NCBI GenBank assembly: GCA_023935145.1
Contig: CM043698.1
Coordinates: 66,197,001 to 66,261,000, forward strand
Length of the DNA stretch: 64,000 bases
Source: Bretschneidera sinensis
Lineage: Eukaryota > Streptophyta > Magnoliopsida > Brassicales > Akaniaceae
Reading direction: 5' to 3'
In this document: one piece after another, positions 19,651 to 31,329 of the stretch
How the letters are laid out: each line of letters begins with the position of its first letter
How positions within the stretch are numbered: position 1 is the first letter of the stretch
Made by a program: the position numbers and the translations under genes
Notes under the pieces: model-generated
Told to the model about the DNA's origin: nothing
The model's database searches: none
What the model saw: only the letters and a program-made list of their open reading frames with translations

Positions 19651-21519
19651 TTAAAAACTCGAGGTATGTGTATTGGTTAAATAAAAATCTATGTACTGGT
19701 TTATTAATAAATTTAGTTTTCATTCCATGTATTTTAGACATGTTGGATGTCTTATACATGTTAACACTAGGACAAACACACGCACACATAAGAAAGTATG
19801 TCACTAGGAAAAGATCAGCTCTCTCACATAAGCGATCGCCTCAGGTGTTGAGATAGAAAGCTGAGATGAGACTTGGTATACTATTTTGAAGCTAATAAAA
19901 ATGAGATAAGTATATAATGAATGTTATGAATTCATAAATAGTATGCCTTATTAAAAGTCGCATTGACTAGAGTCAAGATGAGGTCTTAAGCTAAAGCTTA
20001 AAAACTTAGACCAATCATGATCATCCCACGATCATAGAAACCTAGATGAAAGCCGGATGCAAGTACTTATTAAGGCGCTCAAAGGAGTGAGCTAATAAAG
20101 AACTCAAGCTAGCGCATGAGAGCATAAGAATTTAGATTGCGACTAGGTTATGATTTGTACAGTGGTATGCAATTTAAAAGGACATACGCTCTTATCAAGA
20201 AAGAGTAAGCCACTATAGCATGTATTTCATACTACATATGCTTAGTACAACCTTAAAGGGAAGTGAGTGAGTGAATCAATCCTTGTGTCCTCACTATGTG
20301 AGACCCATAGGCTTATGTAAATTAAAAGCCTCAGCTAGTTCCCTATGTGACTTTCGACTATGTTCTTAAAGGGACAAGCTGATGTTTGCTACTTTAGCAT
20401 ATTTCCAACAGCAGTGAAATAATTAGCCTTATGGAGCATGTCTAGGAAAATAGTTAGTTTGAAACAGAGAAACATGAGTGGGGAAGGAAGACTGTTTTGT
20501 TTACATCCACCAGATGTATTCACAGGTCGACCAATTATGTCGCTTTGTTGAAGCTTAGACATAATTGTGGATACATGGTGAGGAAAGTAAAGTCTAGCAT
20601 AGCCTTTGATGGATTAGGCATGCTAAGACTGATGTAATAAAATAAGTATGGGGCACAACGAGACATTTTTCCAATTTAATTATTATTGTTTATTTAGGGT
20701 TGAAGCCGTTGTGTATCCTTAACAGGTGTATAGTATTAAGTTCCCAAGTACAGGTGTACTCGCAGGTCACACGACCCATTTACTGGTATGAAGTTTTCCA
20801 AAGGAAATTTGATGTTGAGGTTCTCTCTATCTTTATCTATTGGGCAATGTCGAGCCCATCACGTGTGAGTGGGAGAAGTAGGAAATAAGAGTCATGTTGG
20901 ACACCCATGATGGGCAACCCGATCCGCCCATTTAACTTTGAACCAAGAGGTATGTATGAAACCAAGCAACTCTTGGTTAATTTAAACTACCCATAACTAC
21001 CATCTCCCTGGCAGTATATATATATGGGGAATGACATGAAAGAAAAGGCTACTGGAAAGATGAATTTTGGAGAGAGAAAAAGACAGAAGAGAGAGAACTT
21101 CCTTTAGGGAGACAAAAAGGTTCTTAGGTTGTGACAACAACGTGATTTCCTTCGTTGTGATTTCATGTCCGACCTCCGGCAAGATTGAAGTGTAAAGAAC
21201 CGGAGAGGAGTCCAAATACTAGAAGATTTTGGGTCGAATCGGTAAGTACCTGATATTCCACTGCAAAATATTTTTATAATATTATAGATAATTATCGATA
21301 TAAAAAATTATCTGTAAATAAAATGAGATGAGAGTTAAATTTATTTAGTTAACATAAATTTCAAATAATATTTTATCTTAAGCATCACAATTTGTGCCTC
21401 TAGATAAAAATAAATCCAAGTCCAGATAAAGATTAAGTGTTGTGTATAGGAAAAATATCACACTAACAGATGGTGATGTCTATCACATCAATTGTAGGCT
21501 CAGTCTATCAAACTACCAG
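19651..21519. other. Unassigned intergenic/retroelement-derived sequence
   Basis: No coding region is recognised. The first part may include the 3' LTR of the old plus-strand copia element (TGTTGGATGTC at 19742), but no matching 5' LTR is in the window. A TATA-like run and a purine-rich leader-like stretch occur at 21015-21110. Confidence 0.4.
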
Positions 21520-22388
21520 CTTGTGACATATCAGCAAAATAGTTAGATTTTTCTTCCACCAATTATATTGTCAAAATTAATTGTAATTAATTATATATTT
21601 ATTTTGTGCTTGTTTGATATATGGTAATAACATAAAATAACTTTGCCATAATTGGCTTGTGACATATCAGTAATTTTGCCATAATTTTTGTATTAAATAT
21701 AAAATTGAATGAAATCAAATTATTAATTTTTGAAGACTGAGTTCGATTTTTCAGATCAACAACTCTTTTACAAATAAAAAGAATTATTATGTAAGTGAAT
21801 ATTAATCAAGAATTATTATGGTTATTATTAATTAAGAGATTAAATAATTTTGTTAGTTAAAGACAAAACATGCAAATATTTGAATTTGAAAATAAGTATA
21901 TTTTATTTGAAAAAAATAATTTGATAACTAAGTAATTATATATACCATAATTAGCTTATTACATATCATCAACTTTGCCAAATTTTTTGTATTAAATATA
22001 AAATTGAATGAAATCCAAAATTTTAATTTTTGAAGACTGAGTTTGATTTTTCAGATCAACAACTCTTTTATAGATAAAAAATTATTATGTGAGTGAATAT
22101 TAATTAAGAATTATTATGGTTATTATTAATTGAGAGATCGAATAATTTTGTTACTGAAAGATAAAACATGCAAATATTTTATTTGAAAAAAATTAATTGA
22201 GAAATTAAATAATTTTGTTAGTTAAAGATAAAATATGTAAATATTTGAATTTGAAAGTAAGTATATTTTATTTGAAAGAAGTAATTTGAATTTGAAAATT
22301 AGTATATTTTATTTGAAAAAGGTAATTTGATACTTAAGTGGTGTCAGCATCCATGTCATTGCTTAAGTGGCGCATTGGAACTGTTTTA

Positions 22389-22430
<42 letters not shown>

Positions 22431-22483
22431 TAATTACTTGTGACATATCAGCAACTTTGCCATAATTTTTGCATTAAATATAA
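21520..22483. repeat. AT-rich tandem repeat, units 1-3 (left part)
   Basis: A unit of about 300-480 bp is repeated. Each begins with words like CTTGTGACATATCAGCAACTT and continues through TAAATATAAAATTGAATGAA and a GATCAACAACTCTTTTA block to TTATTATGGTTATTATTAATT. Starts lie at about 21656, 21954 and 22437. The second unit ends in TTAAGTGGCGC...GGAACTG followed by a (TA)n tract. The third unit is interrupted by the MULE at 22484 and the gypsy fragment at about 24110. The array resumes at 30560. No coding capacity is seen. Confidence 0.75.
22390..22438. repeat. (TA)n microsatellite
   Basis: An almost perfect TA run of about 48 bp at the end of a repeat unit. A partner at 30878-30928 sits at the same place in another unit. 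Confidence 0.9.
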
Positions 22484-24071
22484 GGGAAAATTACAGAAAC
22501 ATACCTATGGTATTGGAAAATAAATGTTTAATACCTGAGGTTTGTTAATAACATTATAGAAACATATCTCTATTACTGAACTCGTTAGTCAAATATGAAA
22601 ATTTTGGTCAAATGTTAAGCTAAGTCAATTTTTCTTTTGAAAACCCGTAAATGCTCTTAGTTAAATGTGTTTATCTTCCCAAATTATCATCATTGTATAA
22701 CATAAAAAATCAAATATCAATTTAATTAAAAAAAATCTCATATTCCTTTTTCTTGTTTTTCTTTTTCTGCTTCAATAAAAGATCAAAAGCTCATGACTTT
22801 CATAGTCAAACACTGGTATGAGTCCCATTTCACCTCTTTCAAAACGACATCGTCTTCATCATCATCCTCACCACCCACCACTCATCACCCACCACACTCA
22901 CCTAGTTTTAAAGCTGGTAAGACCTAAGTTTTATAATTATGATTCTCCTTTTTAGGTAAGAAAATGATTTCAAATTTTTTCCCATGGCTTCTTGAGGTGA
23001 GTATCTTTCCTTTTTTTCATCATCTTCATTTTCTTTCTACACAGCTCTGACGGTCGACGAAAAATTAGAACATGGTAAAGAACCAAAATCATTAAAGAGG
23101 TAAATCTAAATATATAGACGGTAGATAGAGAGGGAAAAATCAAAACCACATAGAGCAGAGTAATTTTTTCATTATGATTAAGAGGGAATGGTTATTGTAA
23201 TATCATATTTGTTTAGAGTAGAGGATGAAGAGGAAGAGAAGATTAAAGGAAAACACTTCCAGATACATAGTCCGTATATATCTTATCATTTCTCTCTATT
23301 TTTTCAGTGTGAAATCAAGCAAGAAAACAATGTTTGGATAGTGAGAAAAATCGAGAGAAAATTTCTTTCCCATTTTTCTTCCTTGGAAAAATGTTAATGA
23401 AGCATCTCAGGAAACAAAAGAGATTTCTTTTCACTTTTACTCACCTCCCTCACAAAATCCAGAAGAAAAAAAAAACAAAAAAATTTATCCCTGTTTGGAT
23501 GGTGAGAAAAAGAAAGAAAGTCTTTTATCTCTTTTGTGTTTCTCCTACAAACCCAAAACTCTTCTCCTATCACGAAATCCAGGAATTTCTCCCTGTTTGG
23601 ATGGTGATGAAATGAGAGGAAATCGTTTCTTTCTTTTGTGTTTCTCCCCCAAGCCCAAAACTCTTCTCCCATCACAAAATTAAAAAAAAAAAGAAAGAAT
23701 TTCTCCTTGTTTGGACGGTGAGAAAATGCGAGAAAGTTTTTTCTTTATTTTATGTTTTTCCCCCAAACCCAAAACTCTTCTCCCTTCTCTCTGTGTCTTT
23801 ACTTTTCTTTCAACTTTCTTTCTTCTGTTATGCCCTCAATGAAGAAGAAGATGAGAGAGAAGGAGAAGAGAGAGAAAGAAGAAAGAGACAAGTCAATTGG
23901 GTTCTGTGGCTTTTAATTTAACTAAGGGCGTATTCAAAAATTTATAAATTCTGTTAGGAGTTGAAAGATTCTGTTAGATCAAATATGGTCAAGGTATGTA
24001 ATAGTCTTTTCCAATTCTACAGGTATGTTTTGATAATTACTCCATAAACTCAGGTATGAAATTGTTTACCC
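22484..24071. mobile_element. Mutator-like (MULE) non-autonomous transposon
   Basis: The 1588-bp element is flanked by a perfect 9-bp duplication TAAATATAA (22475-22483 and 24072-24080), the size made by Mutator-like transposases. The ends are imperfect inverted repeats: GGGAAAATTACAGAAACATACCT on the left is matched on the right by GGGTAAACAATTTCATACCT (read on the minus strand). Without the element and one duplication copy, the surrounding AT-rich repeat unit reads continuously. No transposase is present. The inside holds a repetitive block (23330-23790). Confidence 0.8.
23330..23790. repeat. Degenerate tandem repeat inside the MULE
   Basis: Four imperfect copies of a unit of about 110 bp occur. 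Each contains TCCCTGTTTGGATGGTGAGAAAA, a GAAAG/TTTTCTTT stretch and TTTCTCCCCCAAACCCAAAACTC. The open frames on both strands here (for example 23394-23675 minus, 23495-23683 plus) follow the repeat and are not convincing genes. Confidence 0.7.
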
Positions 24072-24109
24072 TAAATATAAAATTGAATGAAATCAAATTG
24101 TTATTTTTT

Positions 24110-25060
24110 GAAGATCGTCTCAAAATGTTCTGGTCATGAGTCTTCTTCATTTGTGCCTTGTATAACCGTGCACAATTATATGAATCATTCCGCAACTCCT
24201 CTAATTCATTGAGTTGGAGCTTCCTTTGTGAGCCAGCCTTCGAAAGATTGAAGTTCAGCTGCTTGATAGCCCAATACGCTCTATGCTCTAATTCCACCGG
24301 AAGTTGACATGCTTTCTCGTACACAAGACAATATGGAGATATGCCAATTGGCATCTTGAATGCTGTCTGATATGGTCACAATGCATCATTCAATTGCAGA
24401 GACCAATCTTTTCTACTAGGGTTCACAGTCTTCTCCAGAATATGCTTGATCTTGCGATTAGTAATTTCCACTTGTCCATTCGTTTGCGGGTGATACGGGG
24501 TGGCAACCTTATGTGTGATGAAATACTTCTTCATCAACTGCTCAAAAATCCGGTTGCAAAAGTGCTTACCTCCATCACTTATGATTGCTCGAGGTGTACC
24601 AAAATGAGCAAAGATAGTGTCCTTAAAAAACTGGACCACAACTCTGTGGTCATTGGTCTTGCATGCAACGGCCTCCACCCATTTGGACAGATAGTCCACA
24701 GCAACCAAAATGTACATATAGCCAAAGGAGTTTGGAAAAGGTCCCATAAAATCAATGCCCCACACGTCAAAAATCTCAACAATCAGAATAGGGTTGAAGG
24801 GCATTATATTCCTCCTAGAAATACTCCCTAGCTTTTGGCAACGCTTACAAGATACACAGTAGGTGTGAGAATCTCGGACCAGGGTAAGCCAATAAAATGC
24901 ACACTGCAAAATTTTTCAGTGGTCTTCTTAGCATTGAAATGACCTCTATAAGCATGATCATGAAAAAAGGAGATGACATTAGATTGGTCATGCTCAGTAA
25001 TACACCTTCTAATGATCTGATTGGGACAATACTTGAACAGGTAAGGATCATCCCAGAAAA
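24110..25060 (-). pseudogene. Integrase of the Athila-like element (C-terminus missing)
   Basis: The zinc-binding part is seen with [11 protein letters not shown] (about 24830-24860). The core retains Asp in '[10 protein letters not shown]' (about 24740), Asp in '[12 protein letters not shown]' (about 24570) and Glu in '[14 protein letters not shown]' (about 24455). After an internal break near 24370 the reading continues 'PIGISPYCLVYEKACQLPVELEHRAYWA' and 'CARLYKAQMKKTHDQNILRR' and is cut at about 24115 before the C-terminal domain. The catalytic triad is intact. Confidence 0.88.
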
Positions 25061-25313
25061 AATGCTTTACTATGGCAAAAAACTTGGACTTATCTTGTCA
25101 CCCCCAATGTAAAGGCATTTGACCGGTGGCAAGATAATTCACTATATTAGCAAACCATGGTGAGGGATTGTGAGCAATGTGCATCAATTGCTCGTCAAGA
25201 AAGGTCTCAGAAATAAGAATAGTGGCCTCAATGAAATCCACTATCAACTTAGACAAATGGTCCGCTATCGCATTTTTAGAACTTTTCTTATCCCGAATCT
25301 CTATGTCGAACTC

Positions 25314-25916
25314 CTAAAGTAACAAAATCCATCGGATAAGATGAGATTTAGCATCCTTTTTGGAGAAAATATACTTCAACGCTACATGATCTGAGTAGAT
25401 AATGACTTTCGATCCTAACAAGTAGGATCTGAACTTGTCTAATCCAAAAATGACTGCTAGCAACTCCTTCTCAGTGGTAGAGTAATTGAGTTGTTTGTCG
25501 TTTAGAGTTCTGCTTGTATTGTAGATGACATGGGGGAGTTTATCAGCACACTGCCCCAAAATAACTCCAACTATATAATCTGATGCGTCACACATAATCT
25601 CAAAAGGTACACCCCAGTTGGGTGGCTGAATAATGGGTGTGGATGTCAGAATCTTATTTAGATTCCCAAATGCTTTCTTACAGTCCTCATCAAATAGAAA
25701 TGGGGCATCTTTCAACAACAACTTGCACAAGGGCCTAGCGATCTTGCTAAAATTTTGGATAAATCGCCTGTAGAATCCTACATGGCCCAGAAAAGAACGA
25801 ACCTCCTTCACCGTACGTGGGGGTGGAAGGTTGAAAATCAGATCCACCTTTGTTTTGTCGACCTCAATCCCTTGATGAGATATGACGTTCCCTAGTATAA
25901 TGCCTTGCTTGACCAT
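25314..25916 (-). pseudogene. RT thumb and RNase H of the Athila-like element
   Basis: A 200-codon open stretch opens with 'LGNVISHQGIEVDKTKVDLI' and contains 'VRSFLGHVGFYRRFI' (RT connection). RNase H follows with 'PFEIMCDASDYIVGVILGQ' (first catalytic Asp), 'YSTTEKELLAVIFGLDKFRSYL' (Glu) and 'VIIYSDHVALKYIF' (Asp). All key acidic residues are visible. It is separated from RT palm by a frameshift near 25930-25990. Confidence 0.88.
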
Positions 25917-25997
25917 AAAATGACACTTCTCTCAATTAAGCACTAAGTTCTTCTCCTTGCACCACACTAAAACCAAAGTGAGACGATGCAGACACTC

Positions 25998-26873
25998 CTA
26001 AAATGATGAACTGAACACGGAGAAGTCATCCATGAAAATCTCTAAGAAACGCTCTACAATGTTAGAGAATATGCTGACCATGCACCACTGAAAAGTAGCA
26101 AGTGCATTACATAACCCAAAAGGTATGCGACGATAGGCGAATATCCCAAAAGGACAGGTAAATATCGTCTTTTCCTGATCTTTAAGGCCCACAAGGACCT
26201 GGTTATATCCAGAATAACCATCCAAGAAGCAATAGTAATTGTGCCTAGCCAAGCACTCCACCATCTGATCAATAAATGGGAGTGGAAAGTGATCATTCAT
26301 TGTGGCAGAATTTAGCTTACAGTAGTCTATACACACTCTCTATCCTGACTGAACACTAGTTGGCACCAACTTGTCGTCCTTCTTCTTCATTACCGTCAAT
26401 CCAGCCCGCTTGGGCACGACATGAATCAGGCTCACCCACTTGCTATCAAAGATTAGATAAATGATCCCTGCATCCAACAACTTTATTACTTCAGTCCTCA
26501 CAACCTCTTGCATAGCTGGGTTGAGCCTTCTCTGCGGCTCTCTCGATGGATTGGCATTCTCCTTCAAGTGTATCCTGTGCATCACCACCGAGGGGTTGAT
26601 CCCTTTAATATCTTTAATAATCCAGCTGATAGCTTCCCTGTGCTCTCTTAAAACGTCCAATAATTTCTCCTCTTGAGCCTCAACCAAATCTGAAGTTATA
26701 ATCACAAGCAAAAAATCTACGGGACCTAGGAACTTATACTTAAGATTGTCCGGTAAAGGCTTAAGTTTCTTCTTGAGGGGCTCAGGTGCTGCGGTCTCCT
26801 CCGTCTCAATGCTCTCCTGAGGAGCAGACTCTAAAATGGCATTTACTTGCTCAAGTAACTTATCCAAATCCAA
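25998..26873 (-). pseudogene. Reverse transcriptase of the Athila-like element
   Basis: The reading starts with the linker 'LPDNLKYKFLGPVDFLLVIITSDL'. 'REHREAISWIIKDIKGINPSVVMHRIHL' and 'QEVVRTEVIKLLDAGIIYLI' (finger domain) follow. After a stop near 26338 comes the palm: 'CIDYCKLNSATMNDHFPLPFIDQM', 'FLDGYSGYNQV', 'TCPFGIFAYRRIPFGLCNA' and the catalytic FMDD at about 26025-26035. One stop at 26337-26339 interrupts an otherwise intact domain. Confidence 0.9.
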
Positions 26874-27028
26874 ATTCTCTCAAAACTAAGCAAAGCATGC
26901 CTCCAGGGGGTCCTCAATGCTTGATTCATCCACAGTCTCCTCAATAATTTCCTCTAACAAGCATACATTTCTCACTTCATCATATTCCAATGGTTACTTA
27001 TTGATATCAAAGATATTTAGCTCCACTG

Positions 27029-27400
27029 TCATATTTTCGAAGAAATCTTCATCACCCTTGTCCTACAATTTATCAGGGCATTAGCCGTGACTAAGAATGG
27101 TCGCCTTAGAATCACTGGTATCTGAATCCCCACATTCTGAACCGGTTCTGTGTCAAGCACAATAAAATCCACGAGGAAATAAAACTTATCCACCTTTATC
27201 AAAACATCCTCAATTATTCCCCATGGTATCTTCACTGACCTGTCAGCCAATTGAAGCATTGTGAATGTGGGCTTCAATTCTCCTAACCCCAACTGTAAAT
27301 AGACTGAGTAGGGCAGAAGATTCACACTTGCTCCTAGATCTAGAATAACCCTTTCTATTCGGCTGACTCCTATCACGCAAGAGATGGTAGGACACCTTGG
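27029..27400 (-). pseudogene. Aspartic protease of the Athila-like element
   Basis: 'ILDLGASVNLLPYSVYLQLGLGEL' carries the DLGAS active-site variant common in this lineage (about 27330). 'TMLQLADRSVKIPWGIIEDVLIKVD', 'FIVLD' and 'PVILRRPFLVTANALIN' complete the retropepsin fold. The sequence is open over 115 codons. Confidence 0.88.
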
Positions 27401-27427
27401 GTCCTTATACTTGATGGGTAGCTTGCA

Positions 27428-29375
27428 CTAAAGGATTGAGCTAACCTGCTCAGTTAAAAATGCCTTCTTCGGGACATTCATCCTCCTCTTGACAGTGATC
27501 AAGTCCTTTAAGAACTTGGCATAGGACGACACTTGTTGGATGACATCTAAAAATGGGATACTGATTTGGACCTGCTTGAACACCTCCAGAATGTCCTCAA
27601 ACTTCCCTCCTTTCTTAAGCGCTTGCAATTTGTCAGGGTAAGGCACTTTAGGTATAAACGACCTAAAAGGATCCTTAACAGTAGGTGTGGCTGTAGATGG
27701 CTCAACATCTCTTTTCTTCTTGTTGTTACTTTCTTGCCCTTGTTGCATAGCAGGGTTCTCTCCCACTTGATTGTCTACTTGTCTCCCAGACCTCAATATG
27801 ACAATTGATTGCACTTATTCCTGCCCGTGCGTAAGATTTGATGAATTTTCAACCGTAAACTGTCCCTTCGGGTTGGGCACGGGTTGATTGGGAAACTTTC
27901 CCTTCTCTCTTTCACCCAAGTGACTTGCGATTTAACCCATTTGACTCTCTAGCTTGGCAATCGCTTGGATGTTTAGTACTGTTGTACTCCTCACTTCGCT
28001 GATGGATTGACTGGTTATCTTTATGAAATCCTTGAGGGTGTCCTCCAATGACTGTGAAACCAACGCTGGCACTTGAGTGGGAGCTTGGTAAGCAGGTGAT
28101 AGTGCTGGATGGGCTGAGCGACCATGACTTGGAACTAGTGGAGGAAAACCGGGAGGTTATTGATTGTGAGCATGATGAGGGGCTTCTCCCTGATTCATCG
28201 GTTGGTTCTGTTTCCATGAAAAATTAGAGTGGTTCCCCCACCCTGATTTTAAGTCTTGGAGTAAGATCCATTTGGTTACGTCCGATAGTCATTGAAAGCT
28301 TTCACTTGTTCCATGGGATACTCGGCAAAGGCTGACATAGATGGACAATTCTGTGCTAAATGCATAGGACTAGTACAGATGGAACAACTATCAACATTGA
28401 ATGTATTAGCTGTATTGATGGACTGGCCCACAGCGAGAGCGTCAACCTTCTTGGTGAGAGCATCTATCTTTATCCTCAAGTCAGTGTCCTCCTTAATCTC
28501 ATAGATGCCTCATTTCTTATGAGCACGAATGGACTTGTCCTGACAGCTTGAAAAATCCCACTACTGCGAGTTGTCGGACAACTTGTCCAATGCCTCGTAT
28601 GCTTCATCTCCTTTCTAACTTAAGAATGCCCCCCCATTCATAGACTCGATCATGCTACGGTTAGGTTAAGTCAACCCTTGGTAGAAGAACTGAACGAGTC
28701 TCCACTTCTCATATCCATGTGGAGGGCATCTGATCAGTAACTCTTTGAAACGCTCCCAATTCTCAGAAAACTTCTCATCCTCCTCCTGAGTGAAAGAACT
28801 AATTCCTTTCGGCACTCATTCACTCTAGACATTGGGCAAAAATTATTATAGAATTTACTCAACAAGCTTTCCCAGTATGTAATAGACCCGAGTGTGTTGG
28901 AATCCAACCATGCCCTAGCTCTATCGTGAAGAGAAAAAGGGAAAAGTCTAAGATGGACCGACTCATCAGAGAAGTTTTGGAACTTGAATGTGGCACAAAT
29001 ATCTTTGAACTTCTTCACATGGCTATAAGGATTTTCAAGATCCAAGCCATGGAATGAGGGTAGGATTTGGATGACATGTGGCTTTAGATCAAAGTGGGTA
29101 GCACTGGTTAGTGGCAACACTATACAAGAAGGGGAGTTAGTCGCAACGGGTACGAACAAATCCCTAAGGGACGTAGTGAAGTCCACGTTCCAAGCTCTAG
29201 CTTGCTCTACATTCTCCGGTTGATTTGCATTCCTTAAATTGTCCCCCATCTTAATTGTCTCTCTCTCAACAAGTACTATCTTATTTCTCTTAAGAGTTCT
29301 TTCTAAGTCGGGATCTAAAGGTATCAGCTCTAAGTTCAGGGATCTCCGACCAAGCATACACCACATAAAAAGCAA
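27428..29375 (-). pseudogene. Gag of the Athila-like element
   Basis: The capsid part runs from about 29330 ('ELIPLDPDLERTLKRN') to 28734. It includes 'SPSCIVLPLTSATHFDLKPHVIQ', 'HVKKFKDICATFKFQ' and 'VHLRLFPFSLHDRARAWLDS'. After frameshifts, a zinc knuckle CSICTSPMHLAQNC lies at about 28340-28390 (CX2CX4HX4C intact). A Pro/Ser-rich stretch at 27912-28217 is in a shifted frame. The C-terminal segment 'IPKVPYPDKLQALKKGGKFEDILEVFKQVQISIPFLDVI' is at 27428-27814. It is broken in at least three places. Confidence 0.85.
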
Positions 29376-29631
29376 TAAAATAAACTAACTAGCAGAAAAA
29401 ACATAATAAAATAAATGCAAAAACAGAAAACACAATACTCACAAAATGGGCCAAGAAAAATTGGCAAATCAATTTTTTTTTATATATTTATTTATTTTTT
29501 CTTTATAGGCAATTGCAAATAGAAACAAATGAGATTGCAAAAAGAAAAATGAAACAAAAAGACTAACTAAACTAATAGAAAAATAAAATCAATTCAAACA
29601 AAAATTTAATTTTCACAAACAAAACAAATCA
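29376..29631. other. Leader of the Athila-like element
   Basis: AT-rich non-coding sequence between the gag start and the PBS; nothing else is seen. Confidence 0.6.
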
Positions 29632-29650
29632 TCGGCAATGGCACCAAAAA
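29632..29650 (-). promoter_or_regulatory. Primer binding site of the Athila-like element
   Basis: On the minus strand this reads TTTTTGGTGCCATTGCCGA, close to the TGGCGCCGTTGCCGGGGA-type PBS of plant gypsy elements. It follows two bases after the LTR end at 29653. Confidence 0.8.
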
Positions 29651-29652
29651 CT

Positions 29653-30559
29653 TGTTGTGAGTTTTAAATTAATCTCAAGCGCACAAGTCATTTGCAATAT
29701 AGTGTGTGCAAGTGCGAGGTCAAATCCACAGGGATTTGCGTCGTGAAAATAGATTTTTACCTAAACTAAACTTATTTTAACCTAGTTCCAAATTTTGAAT
29801 TATGTCGTGCAAAGAATATAAACTAAACTAAATTGATTTAAAAACATATGATAAAGACACTAAGGTTTCTGAATCCACCCCACCAAAGTAAAGTATATAT
29901 CTTCATGTTCTATATAAAAGTAATTTATCAAATAATTCCATGAATCCATCGATATACAAATCACACGAATATCCTAATTAAACAAAATCATCCAATGTAT
30001 CCGTTTACTTTAGAATCACAATGGATATCCAATTTACTTTGGATGATTCGCTGTATCCGTCAGATGAAACACATGAAATATCCAATTTGAAAATTTTTAT
30101 AAACCAAACAATCAATCATAAGAAATTGCTCAAACAATTGAATTGAAATAGAACATCAATACTAAAAAATATCGGAATCGTACGAACATATATGAAAATA
30201 TAATGCTAAACAATGGCGAGGCTTCATCTTCAACCTTAGATGAATGTTTTAGCCTCTCATGATTATGAAAATAAATTTAACAATTAAAGTGCTAAACATT
30301 AAACTTTAAAACTTAAAAGAAATAAATTAAAACTAACAATACATGGAGAGAGAAATTTCACTCGTAGCTGCTGTGCGGCACTTCCCCCGATTGGTAGCAA
30401 AATACTCCAAATTGCACCCCTTGGTAGCAAAGAAAAAAAAAGACAAGAAGATAAAAATATATTTTCACGACTCAATTCCTTGTGGATTCGACCTCGCACT
30501 TGCACATACTATATTTGCAAACGACTCGTGCGCTTACGAGTAATTTAAAACTCACAACA
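29653..30559. repeat. LTR region with terminal inverted copies of the same LTR end
   Basis: Starting at 29653 is the 3' end of the minus-strand 5' LTR (TGTTGTGAGTTTTAAATTA in plus). The last ~110 bp (30447-30559) are the same LTR end in the opposite direction (...AAACTCACAACA at 30559). The two arms match almost base for base, sharing GTGCAAGTGCGAGGTC and AATCCACA. The middle is AT-rich LTR-like sequence. The left arm is adjacent to a PBS and the right arm is not. The original start of the minus-strand LTR is not identifiable. Confidence 0.8.
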
Positions 30560-30875
30560 ATCAACAACTCTATTATAGATAAAAAAAATTATTATGTGTG
30601 TAAATATTAATCAAGAATTATTATGGTTATTATTAATTGAGAGATTAAATAATTTTGTTAGTTAAAGAAAAAACATGAAAATATTTAAATTTAAAAGTAA
30701 ATATATTTTATTTGAAAAAGTAATTGAGAGATTAAATAATTTTCTTAGTTAAAGATAAAACATGTAAATATTTGAATTTGAAAATAAGTATATTTTATTT
30801 GAAAAAAGTAATTTGATAATTAAGTGGTATGTATATGTTAGCATCCACGTCATTGCTTAAGTGGCGCGCTGGAAC

Positions 30876-30930
<55 letters not shown>

Positions 30931-31325
30931 CAGCTTGTGACATAAAAAACTTTGCCATAATTTTTGTATTAAATATAAAATTGAATGAAATCAAATTATT
31001 AATTTTTGTAGACCGAATTTTATTTTTCAAATCAACAACTCTTTCATAGATTAAAAAATTATTATGTGAGTGAATATTAATTAATAATTATTATAGTTAT
31101 TATTAATTGAGAGATTAAATAATTTTATTAATTAAAGATAAAAACTTGTAAATATTTAAATTTGAAAATAAATATATTTTATTTGAAAAAGTAATTGAAT
31201 GATTAAATAATTTGTTAGTTAAAGAAAACACATGTAAATATTTGAATTTAAAAATAATTATATTTTATTTAAAAGAAGTAATTTGAATTTAAAAATTAAT
31301 AAGTTTTATTTGAGAGGAGGAGTAT
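30560..31325. repeat. AT-rich tandem repeat, right part
   Basis: Continues the repeat unit cut by the gypsy fragment (ATCAACAACTCT at 30560). A new unit starts at about 30932 (CTTGTGACAT...TTTGCCATAATTTTTGTATT). The motif AAGTGGCGCGCTGGAACT precedes the (TA)n tract. No coding region. Confidence 0.75.
30878..30928. repeat. (TA)n microsatellite
   Basis: A TA run of about 50 bp at the same place in the repeat unit as 22390-22438. Confidence 0.9.
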
Positions 31326-31329
31326 TTGA

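Larger units (their letters stand above)
24110..30559 (-). mobile_element. Athila-like Ty3/gypsy retrotransposon, 3'-truncated and rearranged
   Basis: Reading right to left there is an LTR end, a PBS (29632-29650), gag, protease, RT, RNase H and integrase. The element then stops abruptly near 24115 within the segment after integrase, at the junction with AT-rich repeat. No 3' LTR is present. The gag ('FDLKPHVIQILPSFHGLDLENPYSHVKKF'), the RT motif FMDDFSVF and the protease DLGAS fit the Athila lineage. The right end carries a second LTR end in the opposite direction (see inverted repeat). About 18 bp of the target repeat is missing at the junctions, so this is not a simple insertion. Confidence 0.85.

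Noticed and set aside
23188..23921. Several K/S/F-rich ORFs on both strands
   Set aside because: They follow the degenerate 110-bp repeats inside the MULE; no domain is visible.
29653..30559. Inverted-repeat segment as a foldback DNA transposon or MITE
   Set aside because: The left arm is directly followed by a gypsy PBS and the arms are LTR ends, so a rearranged LTR explains it better.
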